From Cryptomeria japonica (taxonomy: Eukaryota; Streptophyta; Pinopsida; Cupressales; Cupressaceae), in assembly GCF_030272615.1 (NCBI RefSeq), contig NC_081413.1:142749976-142813975 (forward strand): DNA of 64,000 nucleotides. Direction: 5' to 3'. The stretch's first letter is position 1. Each line of letters opens with the position of its first letter. Made by a program: the position numbers and the translations under genes. The notes under the pieces were generated by a model that saw only the letters and a program-made list of their open reading frames with translations, had not been told where the DNA came from and did not search any database. Below, piece by piece: positions 44,861 to 56,916 of this stretch.

Positions 44861-47800
44861 CCGGAAAGGTTCAAGAAATTCAAAGGAGGAAATTGGAGAA
44901 ATTGTTTTGTGGCAGTTGATGAAGGTGTCACAGATGAGGAATCAAAAGATGAAGAAAATGAAGATATGGTGTTTGTTGTTGTCAAGGAAGATGTGTCAGA
45001 CAAGAAGGCTCTTGTCTCCTAGTTTGATAATTCCAATGAGTCGATTATTGACAATGGTTGTTCTCACCACATGACTAGTGACCGGAGCAAGTTTCTATCC
45101 TTGGAAGAATATGATGGTGGTGTGGTTCACTTTGGTAATGATGCACCATGTATGGTCAAAGGTAGAGGGTCCATCTCTCTGAATGGAAAGAGTAGTGTTG
45201 ACAATGTGTATTGGGTTGATGGTCTCAGACACAACCTTCTGAGTGTTGCCTAGCTGAATGATAGTGGTCTCACTCTAAAATTTAAGAATGGAGTATGCAG
45301 AATCAAAGGAAAGAATGGTGAATTGGTGGCCATCGGCATGCAGACCAAAGGTAACCTATTTCAGCTGAATGCAAATATAAGTACATGTCTTATGGCTAAA
45401 TTTGATGATAGCTGGATATGGCATAGAAGACTTTGCCATGTAAACTTTGATAATATTGTGAAGGCTAGTAAGATCAAGGCAGTTAGAGGGTTGCTGGTGC
45501 TAAGAAAACTGGATAATACCTTGTGCAGAGAGTGTCAATTGGGGAAAATGTCTTCCTCAACCTTTAAAGGTAAACCTTTCACTGCTAACAATTTGCTTGA
45601 TCTTGTGCATACTGATTTGTGTGGTCCTATGAAAACTAGAAGTGTGTAGAGTGATAGGTACTTCATGATTCTCACTGATGACTGCTCAAGAATGATGTGG
45701 GTCACATTCTTGAAAGACAAGTCTGAAGCTTTTGTAAAGTTCAAAGCTTTCAGAGTATTAGTGGAAAAGGAAAGAGGTAAAAGGATCAAGTGCCTGAGAA
45801 CTGATTAAGAAGGGGAATTTACTTCCGATGAATTCAACAAGTACTGTGAAGAACATGGCATCAAGAGGAAACTTTCTATCCCTCAAACTCCACAATAGAA
45901 TGACCTAGCAGAGAGGAATAACTAGACTATGGTTGAAGCAGCTAGAACTATGTTGATTCAAGGAAAGGTAGCTCACACCTTTTGGAGAGAAGCAGTGAGC
46001 ACTACAGTCTACATAATGAATCGGGTACTCATTAAGAAAGGCAAGGATAAGACTCCTTATGAGTATTGGACCGGTAAGACACCTATGGTTAGCTACTTTA
46101 GAGTGTTTGGTAGCAAATGTTACATCAAGAGGAGTGAACACCAGAGAAAATTTGATGCAAAATGTGATGAGGGAATATTCCTAGGGTATTCCACCAAGAG
46201 CAAAGCTCTCAAGTGTTTCAACAATAGGACTCAAAGAATTATGGAAAGCATCAATGTAAGAGTTGATGAAACCTCTAAGAAAACTAAGGAAATCAGCAGT
46301 GAGCAAGCAGTAAATGAACCAGTTGTAACCTTCTGGGAACCGGTTGTCAGTCAACCAAGTACTAGTAATAGTTTTCCTACACCGATAGATGTAGATGCTG
46401 ATACTAATGGAGATGAGGATGAAGAAGAAAAGCAAGAGGAATCTATCAAGATCATTCCTTAGTATGTCATGCTGAATCATGATCCTAAGCAGATCATAAG
46501 AGATAAGGATGCAGGAATTCTTACAAGAAGAAAGGTCAGAGAAAACTCATGTATGATCTCTGAATTTGAGCCTAAATCATTCAAAGAGGCACATCAAGAT
46601 GAAGACTAGAGCAAGGCAATGGAAGAGGAACTTGACCAGATAGAGAAAAATGGTACATGGTCTTTGGTACCTAGACCAGAGCATAAAAATGTCATTGGTA
46701 CCAAATGGGTTTTTAGAGATAAGTTGAATAAGGATGGCACAATGATTAGAAACAAAGCTAGACTGCTGTGCAAAGGATATGCCCAAGAAGAAGGAGAAGA
46801 CTATGGAGAAACCTTTGCTCCTGTAGCCAGATTGGAAGGAGTTCATATGCTTCTTGCATATGCAGCTTTTAAAGGATTTAAAGTATATCAAATGGATGTG
46901 AAAATTGCATTCCTAAATGGTGTACTTGAAGAGGAAGTGTATATAGAGCAACCAGATGGGTTTTCCCTATCTGAAGAGAGTGACATGGTGTGTAGGCTAC
47001 ATAAAGCCTTATATGGTCTAAAGCAGGTACCTAGAGCATGGTATGAATGCCTACACTCCCATCTTGTGAAGATTGGATTTGAGAGAACAAATGAAGATAG
47101 AAATATCTACTTGAAGTCTGAGGGAGATCAAATCCTGATCTGTGAGGTATTTGTTCATGACATTATCTTTGGTGGAGATGACAAGATGAGTCATGAGTTT
47201 GCAGATAAGATGAAGAAAGAGTTTGAGATGTCACTCATAGGGGAGATTAAGTTCTTCATTAGACTATAGATGCATCAGATGAAAGATGGAATCTTTATCA
47301 CTTAGTCCAAATATGTCAAACAGGTGTTAAAAACCTTTGGCATGGAAGATAGCAAACCGGTTGGTACACCGATGGTGACCGGTTGTAAACTATCCAAAGA
47401 GGATGACTCAACATTGGTTGATGAGAAGGAATACCGATCAATGATTGGTAAGTTGCATTATGTAGTGCATAGTAGACCAGATATTGCACATGCAGTTGGC
47501 ATTACTGCAAGGTTCCAGAAAAGCCCAAGAGAATCCCACTTGGTTGTAGTCAAGTGAATTCTTAGGTATCTGAAGGGAACTATTGATTATGAATTGTGGT
47601 ATCCATATAGCAAGGATTTCAAATTGAAAGTATTCACAGATGTTGATTGGGTTGGTAATGTAGATGACCGGAAGAGCACAACTGGTGCAACATTTTTTCT
47701 TAGAGGTAGACTAGTCTCATAGATGAGTAAGAAGCAGAGTATGTTGCAACTTTCATGAATTGTACTCAGACAATTTGGATAAAGCATGTATTAAATGGCT

Positions 47801-48072
47801 TCAAAGTTCCTATATCTGAACTAGTAAGTATATTTTGTGACAATACTAGTGCAATTAACATCTCCAAGAATCCGGTTTTACATTCTAGAACCAAGCACTT
47901 TGAGCTTAAGTATCATTTCTTGAGGGAAAAGGTTCAGAACAAAGAGATGGTACTGGAACATGTTTCCAGTAAGGAGCAGTTAGAAAACATATTCACCAAG
48001 CCTCTCCCAAAGGCTATATTTATGTACTTAAGAGGTGAATTAGGGGTGATGCCCCTTCAGGAAGTAAACTAA
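44861..48072 (+). pseudogene. Copia pol (element H)
   Basis: Reading in one frame to about 47740: protease SIIDNGCSHHMTS (near 45040), where D-N-G replaces D-S-G; pre-integrase WIWHRRLCHVNF (near 45415); integrase with HTDLCGP, RTD-stop-EGEF and TPQ-stop-ND (45605-45900); reverse transcriptase [32 protein letters not shown] (near 46885) and FVHDIIFGG (near 47150), in which a catalytic Asp has become His; RNase H DVDWVGNVDDRKSTTG (near 47640), then a deletion of about 30 bp that shifts frame, then CDNTSAINISKNP and IFTKPLP (47840-48010). Stops lie at 45020, 45251, 45647, 45806, 45896, 45923, 46460, 46607, 47267, 47303, 47555 and 47720. Confidence 0.9.
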
Positions 48073-48191
48073 AGGTATATGCTCCACATAAGTCAGTTAT
48101 TGCATAGTGATTTTTTTTTGGATTGATGTGTTGAAGGATGCTACTCCTTAGGGGGAGCAACATAATGGAACAGGGAAGCTTATGCCTCCAC

Positions 48192-48314
48192 TTTGGCATT
48201 GTTGTCAAAGGGGGAGAAGAAAAGAAGTGGAGAAGATATCTGTAGAAATTGAGAGAGAAGAAGAGAAGCGGAGAGATATCTTTGTATATTGCCATCAATG
48301 CCAAAGGGGGAGAT
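48192..48314 (+). other. Doubled polypurine tract within an inverted repeat (copia H)
   Basis: AAAGGGGGAGA lies at 48207-48217 and again at 48303-48314, where it abuts the 3' LTR. The arms TTTGGCATTGTTGTC (48192-48206) and GCCATCAATGCCAAA (48291-48305) are nearly complementary and identical to those of G, though the DNA between them differs. Confidence 0.75.
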
Positions 48315-49754
48315 TGTTGGCATTATGTGAACCAGTATGAAGACATGATGACATTGTATGTTGTCATTGATGTCAATATGCTAAAGAGCTGAGAACCGGT
48401 ATAACATTTTGAACCGGTATTTGTGCCAAAGTGAAGTGGTGTGTTTGCTTAAGGTGAACCGGCATGTGGTTATGGGAACCGACACATGAAAGATTTGTAT
48501 GACTACTAGTTGGTAGTCTCAACTTTAGGGTTTATGGTTGAAGTGCTTCAAGCCTGTGTAGCTCAACCAGTGACTTTGTGTGATGAGTTAGTATTGTAAC
48601 GAAGAACATATCATGTTGCCATGTCAGCCTTGTGTGCATGAAGGATCTTGCATGAAGGAGATTGTTCCCATCTACCTCGGGAATGTGTGAAGCTTCTAAA
48701 TGGTGATAATGCATGATGGGTTATCAACCGCCATGAAATTGGTGGAAAACTAATGATGGAGAATGTCTTGAGATTGGATCAAGATTGTTGCATTTGATGC
48801 AATATTCTCAACAGTCAAGATTGAACTGTTTGAGTTGCTTAACCTAATAGGTTTAGGGTTTAGGGTTTATGCTACTGACCTATTTGTTTTTTATAAGGTC
48901 GATGTTGTGCTCTTTTCTGAGGTTGTTGGGAAAAGTTGTGTGTGTATATCCAAGAGAAGAGATACGTGATTCTTGCCAAACTAGAAGAGAGAGGTGATAC
49001 CTACAAAGTGTAAGTGCAGAAGGTGAAGAGGAGCTAAAGTGGATCTGCATTGGCATTGAGTACTGCTACTAGATCATTGTAATACCTGTTGATCTCTAAC
49101 CCCTTCAATAGTTAGGAAATCCTTTAACAGGGTAGCTTTAACTGGCTTGCTATAAATCCTTTAACAAGGTGACATAAAACCATTGAGTTCTTGAAATCCT
49201 CTAACAAGGTAACCTCTAACAGGGTTTAACCCTTAATCGGGTGATCCCTAATAGGATCGGTTCCTAACAGAACCTATTATATTAGTCCTTAATCAGATAA
49301 GGCTTCTAATAGAGTGGACTTCTAAAGAGTTCAAAAATAGCTTGTGGGTATTCATCCCCACCGTGGTTTTTCCCAGTTGGGTTTCCACGTGAAAAATTTG
49401 TGTGTCATGTGTGGTGATATTCTTGTGATGATTTGAGTGATTTGTGTCTGAAGGTAAATCATGTTGATCTAGCTACTTATATATCTTTTGATGATAGATT
49501 ACCTATTCATGCACTAGGGTGAAATGGAAATGAAGTATTAGAATGTATGAAAAGATAAGTGTCAACCGGTTTATGCTTGTCCCAATTATTCTGGGTTCTG
49601 CCTATTGTACTTTGTTTAAGACTAGTGTTATTGTCTGTTTGTCAAAGCACAGTGTCTGCTGACAAACTAGTTTAGGATTGTGTTTTTGCCTGTACTAATT
49701 CACCCCCCTATCTTAGTACCAGTTTGGTACTATCTGTTCATCATTGAGTTATCA
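48315..49754 (+). repeat. 3' LTR of copia H
   Basis: It starts TGTTGGCATTATGTGAACC and ends GAGTTATCA. The TATAAAT box of the 5' copy is mutated here (CTTCTAAATGG near 48692). The palindrome array is at about 49085-49310. Confidence 0.9.
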
Positions 49755-50751
49755 GGATTGGAGACCCAAAATATCTATCCACTGATCAGATGAATAAATA
49801 TTACAATAAGGAACCTATACATGTAGGAAGGCCAACAACCTAGAGCACATGACTCATCACAAAAGAAGTCTCACTGACTACAGAAAAATTAAGACTACAA
49901 TCTCGAATGAAGATTGAACTACAAGTGTAGCAGATCCTATGCCTGAGTACAATTATGGTTTAAGCTCAATGTCGGAGGTCTTAAACCTCTTCCACAAACA
50001 CAATTTGATCACCTATGATCGACCAAAACCTCTCCATATGATTACAAATTTATTCACACACAGATAATCCCATAACCCACACACCATGATCTACGAAGAG
50101 ATCTTACACCATATTTATATCGACCCGGGACCCAAATAATTAGGTTGCCCACCTAAAAGATAATACAATAAATTCATTAAAAAAATCACAAACCAATGAT
50201 AATCCAAGTCAGCCTAAGACTGAAACAACATTAACCAAACAATAAATCCAACTAGTAACGCATCGAGAGCATCCACCAACACGTTACATAAGTTGGTCCA
50301 TAACCTAGCATGATAAGGCAAAGCCTAAAATAGGTCACCATAAACAAAATGAAATACTACCAATCAACTAGAACATAAACATGATAACCATTAGTATCCT
50401 GAAAACCATCTAGAAGCCACACCAACACCACCTATCGAATTCATCAAAAGATATTCAATAAAACTCTATCGGTAGAACCCTTACCGGTAACCAAAAGGAT
50501 TACTAAAACATATGATAGCTTCCGGATCACCAAATCCTGAACCAACTGATGTGACACTCATCTGAATAACATGAATGACCAAACCAAACCAATTCCACCA
50601 ATTGGAACATACCAGAGACAAATCTCTTGATCATCATCAAAGTCCAACCACTCTACCTGAACCCGGTAGATAACCAAAGAAGCTAGTGTTGACATCAATG
50701 ACAAACATCAATGTAACACATAATCAATTCCTCCAAATTTCCAACAATAAA

Positions 50752-51254
50752 TAATGAATAAAAAAGGTGGTGGCAAATGGAAAGAGTTATATTTTAGTAC
50801 ATGCAACTTTTCAAATTTATTGAAAAATATATATTTATAAAAAAAAGTAAGAAAATATATCTATGCACCAAATTTTCAAGTTATCAATATACACCAAAAA
50901 ATTGAAGAAAAAAAGGTAAAAATTATTAAAAAAGTGTAGCAGCTTGTGTAACTTCAATTTCGACATTTTATCAGCAACTAAATTATAGTATTTACTTTAT
51001 ACAAAACTATATTCAAATAATTTTTGAAATTTTATAAAAATTACAAACATAAAATACACAAAAGAATATGCATTTTATTACTTTACATCATTTCAAAATT
51101 CAAAACATATATTTCACTTTATATTGATTCTATTTAAAAAGTTGAATCAACATTGGCCATTTCCTTTATAAAAGTGTGACATAGCTCTATACTTTTACCC
51201 ATTATGTATATATGTATGTATATATACACACACAAACATATGTGTGTGTGTGTG
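50752..51254. other. Unassigned AT-rich spacer with (TG)n
   Basis: It is non-coding. Repeated ATAT and CACA/TGTG microsatellites lie at about 51205-51256. Nothing else is recognisable. Confidence 0.55.
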
Positions 51255-51927
51255 TGTAGACACCTAAAATTGTCCTGTTTAATAAAATAAATATTTTTAT
51301 TTATTTAATTATTTTATCCTCTTGTAGCCTTTTTCTAATTTAAATAAATATTTTATTTATTTAATTGATCGCACTTCCTCTATTAATTAAATAAATCTTT
51401 ATTTATTTAATTAATTCATTAGCCTTTTCAACCCATGTCAAATGCCATTCATCTCTTAATCCTTCTCTTACCTACCCCCTTTATCATTTAATTATTTCCT
51501 CTACCTACCCTTTAATCCTAGCCAACCATTCATCTTTACACCTCTTAATCTTATCCCTCCATTTCCTAAAGTGTTCTCTATATAAGAGGATATTGTCCTT
51601 CATTATCAACCCTAATGACAATGTCAATAAAGCCTTCTTGTGATCAAGCTATCAACTATATTTATGTTCTTTGTTGAGCTCTTGTGCATACATAAAATAT
51701 TAGAGCAAATATATCAAACAAGATCAATGGAAATATGAAGAAATGGAGATTGAAACCCCATTAGACATTGAATGGTATACTTTGTTCCATTTTTTTGATT
51801 TGCATGATCTTAGGTATCTTTATTTGTGTATGGTGGATCCTTTTTATTGTTAGGCTATGGTTTTGTGGTTGGATCTTGTTAGTCTTTAAATATTATTATT
51901 TTTCATCATCCATTTTCACCGTATACA
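51255..51927 (+). repeat. LTR-like sequence P
   Basis: It begins TGTAGACACCTAAAATTG, passes AT-rich ATTTATTTAATT blocks and a TATA box (TATATAA 51579-51585), and ends perhaps at GTATACA (51927). The start resembles L (1549, minus). No target duplication is visible and no partner LTR lies nearby, so it may be a solo or truncated LTR. Confidence 0.5.
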
Positions 51928-51931
51928 ATGT

Positions 51932-52563
51932 AGAAGGTTACAAGGTGATAGAGAACTTCACATGCTTCCTAGTGTTTTGAATGATTCATCAATCGAACAC
52001 CTAGTTCACAAGTTATGGCCTCTGAAAGTCTGGTCTCCTGAAATAGGAAATGTAAAAATGCATCAGACACATAAATGAGTTGTAAAGGGAGGAAGACATG
52101 TTGATGTGTGTTTTGACACATCATAGAGAATCTAGATTGGAGATAAGGACGGTTCCACTTTATTGTGTAGTTTTAGCCCATGGTGTTGTAATACCATTTG
52201 ACATTTTCATGTATTGTATCTCCTATATATAAGGTGTGTGAGATAGAGGTTATGTGTAAGATTCTTATAGCTATTGAGTTACCTCTAAAGCTCTAGTTGG
52301 TGGTACTCCTCTGAAGAGTTATATATGTAAGTATATTGTAATATATTATTGATTTTTGAACAATATATTGGGCGACTTTTGGAGTGTGGGGTATTTCTTT
52401 TGAAAGGGTTTTCCCCATGTAAATCATTGTGTTGTGGTATGAATGTTATTATGTCTATTTTTGTTAAGTTTCTGTAGCTATTGTAACAATCTATAAATTT
52501 TTTTGCATTATGCCTCTCTCAAAGTTAGTGTAGGAAGTTGTTCCAAAAATTAACTTCCTTACA
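51932..52563 (+). repeat. 5' LTR of copia I, 5'-truncated
   Basis: It matches the 3' LTR from about 56287 onward, including CACCTAGTTCACAAGTTATGG and TCTCCTGAAATAGGAAAT. It ends TTAACTTCCTTACA. A TATATATAAGG box lies near 52233. The missing start is replaced by the LTR-like block P. Confidence 0.78.
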
Positions 52564-52580
52564 AGTGGTTTCAAAGCTTG
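52564..52580 (+). other. Primer-binding site of copia I, degraded
   Basis: AGTGGTTTCAAAGCTTG follows the LTR end and resembles the usual TGGTATCAGAGCTTG. Confidence 0.6.
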
Positions 52581-52687
52581 ATCACCTTTGGTTTTAGTTG
52601 TTGGTTGTTGGGTTTTTTGAACTAATCTAAATTTGAGTTAGAGCTTGTTTAGAAGATACTTTTGGATCTTGTTGCAAGAATCTTCAG

Positions 52688-53524
52688 ATGACAAGTTTAT
52701 CAAGAAACATAGAGGTGGAGAAATTTTATGGAAGTAATTTTGATATGTGGAAGTTAAAGATGGAGGATCTGCTAATATATCAAGGTCTATGGTATGTTGT
52801 TGATGCAAATGTCTCAAGACCTTCAGATCATAATAAAACTACTTAGTATGATGTTATGGACTATAAAGCCAAGGGTATAATCAAAATGTGCTTGGAAGAC
52901 TCCGTTCTAATCAATTTCCATGAAGAGATCTCTGCAAAGAAGCTATGAACCAAGTTTGGTAAAATGTATCAAGCCAAATCCTTACTAAATCAAATTTTCT
53001 TAAGGAATAAATTGTATTCCTTGAGAATCAAAGAGGGTGGATGGATAACAGACCACCTAGAAGCATTTAATATGTTGGTGGCTCAATTGGTATATGTTGG
53101 TGTCAAGATGGATGAGGAGGATAAATGTTAGATCTTGCTTTGTTCTTTTCCTGATTCATGGAATTCTCTTGTTATGGCTATCAATAGTAATTATGTTGTT
53201 TTGAAGTCTAAAGATGTGGTAGGTGTCTTTCTTGGAGAAGAGATGCAAAGGAAGGTATCCATCAATTTGAAGGAATCCCTAACTATTCATGGAAGACATA
53301 AGGAAAAAGGAAAGAAGAATTAGAATTATAATAAATCCATGTCCAAAGGGAGATCAAAATCTCTTAGAAAGTACAAAGTCTTTTGTTGGAATTATAGTAA
53401 ATCAGGACACATCCATAAAGACTGCAAAGAAGAAAAGAAGAAGAAAAATAAGAAGTTCAATTATTATTCTAAGTCCAAGAAGGAAGATGGTGATGCATTC
53501 ATTGGAGCTTTCATGGTTGATTGA
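52688..53524 (+). pseudogene. Copia gag (element I)
   Basis: It starts at ATG 52688. Matches include VEKFYGSNFDMWKLKMEDLL, WITDHLEAFNMLVAQL (near 53040), LLCSFPDSWNSLVMAI (near 53138), and a zinc knuckle CWNYSKSGHIHKDC (near 53385) with its second Cys changed to Tyr. Stops lie near 52843, 52948, 53129 and 53320. It ends AFIGAFMVD at 53524, overlapping the protease segment in another frame. Confidence 0.8.
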
Positions 53525-55806
53525 CTCCGGTGCATCTTTTCTTATGACTTCCAATAGAGATTGGTTTTCTAAATATGAAAAATTTAATGGAGGTAAGATG
53601 TACTCGGGTGATGATTCACCTTTAGATATTGTTGGTCGCTCTAAAGTTAGAATCAGGTTTCCTGATGGTAGAATAAAAAGGATTAGTGGTGTGTTGCATA
53701 TCCCTAGATTAAAATGAAATGTATTATCTGTGAGAAAATTGATAGATGCAGGTGTGTATGTAGTCTTTTCTGATGCCTAATGTAAAATGTTTAAGGGTGC
53801 TATGGTGATTGCTAGAGGTGTCAGATTTTGCAGTTTGTATAAGCTAGAGGCATACATTATTGAGTGTAATAACACTTCTGTAAAAATAAAATATGCGGAT
53901 AATTTGCGGGAAGATTTGAGGGTTTCACCTTCAATGGATGGACATGGATTTTGGGTACCTAAGGGTTCTCTTTCTTTTGAAGAAAAGTTACTTGCAGAGA
54001 AGACTATGTTATGGTAGTAGAGACTTGGCCAAATTGGAGAAAAGGGTCTAAGGACCTTGAAAAATAAAAACCTTGTCGAAGGGTTGAATGATTGTAATCT
54101 TGACTTTGATTTTTGACAACATTGCATTCATGAAAAACAAAACCATGTTCAATTTTACTCAAGTTCTCATAAATCTTGTAGTGTTTTGGATCTTATTCAT
54201 TCTAATGTGTTTGGTCTTATAGATATTCCATCCATTGGAAAATCCACAGATTATGTTTCATTTATTGATGATTTTAGTAGGACATAGGTATACTTTTTAA
54301 AGAGTAAATCTAATTTTTCAGTTGTTTTAAAGAATTTAAAGCAATTATTAAGTTGTAGACTACAAATAAAATAAAATGTTTGAGGATTGATAATAGCAGT
54401 GAATTTTTCTCTAATGATTTTGATAGATTCTATAAAAATTGTGGCACTAATAGATATAAGACAAGTCCATATTCTCAACAATAGAATGGAGTTACATAAA
54501 GAATGAACAAAAAACTGACAGATAAGGCTAGGAGTATGTCGAATGGTGTTGGTCTAGAATAAAAGTTTTGGGTTGAAGCTATTACCACTGGTTGTTACCT
54601 AATTAACAAGTCTCTTACATCAACTCTTGTTGATAAAATTCCTATGGAAGAATGGTCAAGTCACAAGCTTTCATTAAGACATATTAGAGTTTTTGGTTGT
54701 GAGGCATATGCACTAAAGGAGAAGTGAACAAAGTTGGAGAACAAGACTATAAAATCTATCTTCATCAGATACTGTTATGTTGTAAAATGATACAAGCTTT
54801 GGGACACTGTTGCAAAAAAGGTAATACATAGTAGAAGTGTTATTTTTAGATAAATTAAGTCTCCTTCTATTACATTGTAGCCAAAATAGAATAAATAAGA
54901 AGATGCAATTAAATTCCCTTCTATGCCTGAAATAGTTGATTCCAGACCACTTGATAGGCAAGAAATTAAGGAGGGGTCATCTAGCTTTGAATCTTCAATA
55001 AAGAAGGAAGAACCTCCAACTAAAGTCTCAACTTGCTTCTAAATTGGAAATGAAAGCTCTTGGTACAGTAAAACACAATCTTGGGATGGAAATTAGAAGA
55101 GATAGAGTGAACAAAAAGTTATGTCTAGGCTAGAGTAAGAATGTGAATTCAATTTTATGGAGGTTAAACATACAAGATTGTAGACCATTGTGTATTTATT
55201 TTACAATTGGAACAAAATTATCTATTTCAGATTGTTCTACATCCCCATCAAAGATGGAAGACATGAACAAAGTGTCTTACAAGAGTGTAGTTGGAAGTTG
55301 GATGTACATTATGGTCTATAATAGATCAAATATTGCTCAAGTAGTGTCCAAAATCTTTCTAGATAGATGTCTAATCTAGGTAGATTTCAAATTGGGATGT
55401 AATTAAGAGTGTCTTCAAATATTTGAAGGGTACCTCAGAGTATTCTTTGTGTTATAATGGCAACTTGGTAGGAGATGTGATTTCCCTTAATATTCATGGT
55501 TATGTGGGTTCAGACTGGGTAGGTGATATTGATAGAAGAAGATCCACCAATGTTTATGTATTTACTTTATTTAGTGGTGCAAATAGTTGGATGAGTAAGT
55601 GAGAGGTTGTTGTTGCTTTGTCCACTATGGAAGAAGAGTATATGAAAGCTACTTATGCTTGTCAAGAAGCCATTTGTCTTGAAAGACTATGTTCAAATAT
55701 TGAAATAAAACAAGGTGCAATGACAGTTTATTGTGGCAGTCCAACTGCGATTTGCCTAGATAAGAACCCGACATTTCATGATCGGACCAAACACATTGAT
55801 TTTTAG
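53500..55806 (+). pseudogene. Copia pol remnant without RT core (element I)
   Basis: Protease LSWLIDSGASFLMTSNRDW (near 53510-53570) keeps its D-S-G. Pre-integrase and integrase fragments follow (HKSCSVLDLIHSNVFG near 54170, FIDDFSRT near 54265), then decay. Near 55030 the reading moves directly to SKLEMKALGTVKHNLGMEI, the region after the YVDD site, so about 0.9 kb of reverse transcriptase is missing. RNase H pieces (STMEEEYMKATYACQEA near 55618; KNPTFHDRTKHID near 55762) end at 55806. It is not functional. Confidence 0.78.
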
Positions 55807-56016
55807 TATCATTTTGTCAGAGATATGGTCGAAGATAGTAGGGTGAAGCTGGCCAAGGTATAAAATTTGATGAATGTTGCAAATTATTTATATGAGGTTG
55901 TGATCACAAAGAAGTTCATATGATGTTCGAAGTATATGGGTCTCATGGCCCCTAGCAATTAATTCATTGTGTAGACACTCCATTTTCCATTGCCAGGTGT
56001 TTCACAAATTAGATAA

Positions 56017-56916
56017 TGTTGGGAAAATGGTGTCTAAACCTTGCATTTACATAAGGTTACTATTTATCACAAGTTTTCTTTTGGATACAAATTAGTTTGA
56101 AATTTTATCCAAACCTTCGGATTGGCTAGATAAGCATGCCAACAAATTTTTATTGCAATATCATAACTAGATTTGAAGATATTAAAGTTTTTTTTTTTGA
56201 AGGTTGTGATGAAATATTTAAATTTAATTTTGAGGATTTTAGAGGCTCCAAAAAATCCTTAAAAAGTGGGGCATAACTAGAGCAGCAGGTTATGAGGTGA
56301 TAGAGAACTTCGCGAGCTTTCTGGTGCTTCAAATGACTCATCAATGCAACACCTAGTTCACAAGTTATGGCCTTCAGAAGTTTGGTCTCCTGAAATAGGA
56401 AATATAAAAAATGCATCAAACACATAAATGAGCTATAAAAGGGAAGAACATGTGTTGATGTGTGTTTTGACACATAATAGGGTATCTATATTAGAGATAA
56501 GGTTGGTTCCACTTTATTGGGTGGTTTTAGCCCATGGTTTTGTAATACCATTTAACGGTTTCATGTATTGCATCTCCTATATATGAGGTGCATGAGATAA
56601 AGGTTGTGTGTAAGTTTCTTATAGCTATTGAGTTACCTTTGAACCTCTGGTTGCTATTACTCTTGTGAAGAGATTTTTGTGCAAGTATATTGTAATTTGT
56701 TATTTATTTTTGTAGAATAATATATTGGGTAGCTTTTGAAGTGTTGGGATTTTCTCTTGAAAGTTTTTCCCCCCATAAATCATTGTGTTGTGGTATGCAT
56801 GTTATTATGTCTATTTTTGTTTAGTTTATGTAACTGTTGTGACAATCTATAATTTTTTTTGCATTTTCCTCCTCTCAAGGTTAGTGTAGGAAGTTGTTCT
56901 ACTACTTAACTTCCTA
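56017..56916 (+). repeat. 3' LTR of copia I
   Basis: It starts TGTTGGGAAAATGGTG. The purine-poor flank CACAAATTAGATAA upstream shows no clear polypurine tract. It ends near AACTTCCT at 56916, with the terminal TACA of the 5' copy lost. It supplies the first ~270 bp that the 5' LTR lacks. Confidence 0.72.

Larger units (their letters stand above)
42471..49754 (+). mobile_element. Ty1/copia element H, full structure, coding decayed
   Basis: H has 5' LTR 42471-43934 (1464 bp) and 3' LTR 48315-49754 (1440 bp). Flanks GGATC (42466-42470) and GGATT (49755-49759) are a target duplication with one change. The interior has the primer-binding site, gag-pol in one frame with 17 stops, and a doubled polypurine tract. 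It belongs to the same broad copia group as G, judged by gag, protease and LTR layout, but its LTR sequence is distinct. It interrupts the 5' LTR of C. Confidence 0.92.
15262..50746 (-). mobile_element. Ty1/copia element C, minus strand, host of the nest
   Basis: C is the outermost element. Its 3' LTR is 15262-16455. Its 5' LTR is 42254-42470 plus 49755-50746. Perfect 5-bp duplications ATAAA lie at 15257-15261 and 50747-50751. Removing D (22,755 bp), H (7,284 bp) and their duplications leaves about 5.4 kb. In minus-strand order the interior has a primer-binding site, a coiled-coil and zinc-knuckle gag part, the C-terminal part of integrase, the start of reverse transcriptase, and RNase H. Missing are the gag N-terminus, protease, the front half of integrase and the reverse-transcriptase core, so it is a deletion derivative. 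Confidence 0.88.
42254..50746 (-). repeat. 5' LTR of copia C, split by copia H
   Basis: Two parts, 42254-42470 and 49755-50746, together match the 3' LTR at 15262-16455 in order. For example, GGAGACCCA..ATCTATCC occurs at 49760 and 15466. Copia H occupies the gap. The outer end at 50746 is followed by the duplication ATAAA. Confidence 0.87.
51932..56916 (+). mobile_element. Ty1/copia element I, truncated and strongly decayed
   Basis: I has 5' LTR 51932-52563, lacking its first ~270 bp, and 3' LTR 56017-56916. The shared LTR part begins with the GGTGATAGAGAACTTC segment (51943 and 56296). The interior has a degraded primer site, gag, protease, an integrase remnant and the end of reverse transcriptase through RNase H. 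The reverse-transcriptase core is missing. The gag (MTSLSRNIEVEKFYG) is of a different copia lineage from G and H. Confidence 0.8.

Noticed and set aside
51768-51980. Hydrophobic 70-codon frame resembling a membrane peptide
   Set aside because: It crosses the P/I junction and consists of LTR sequence.
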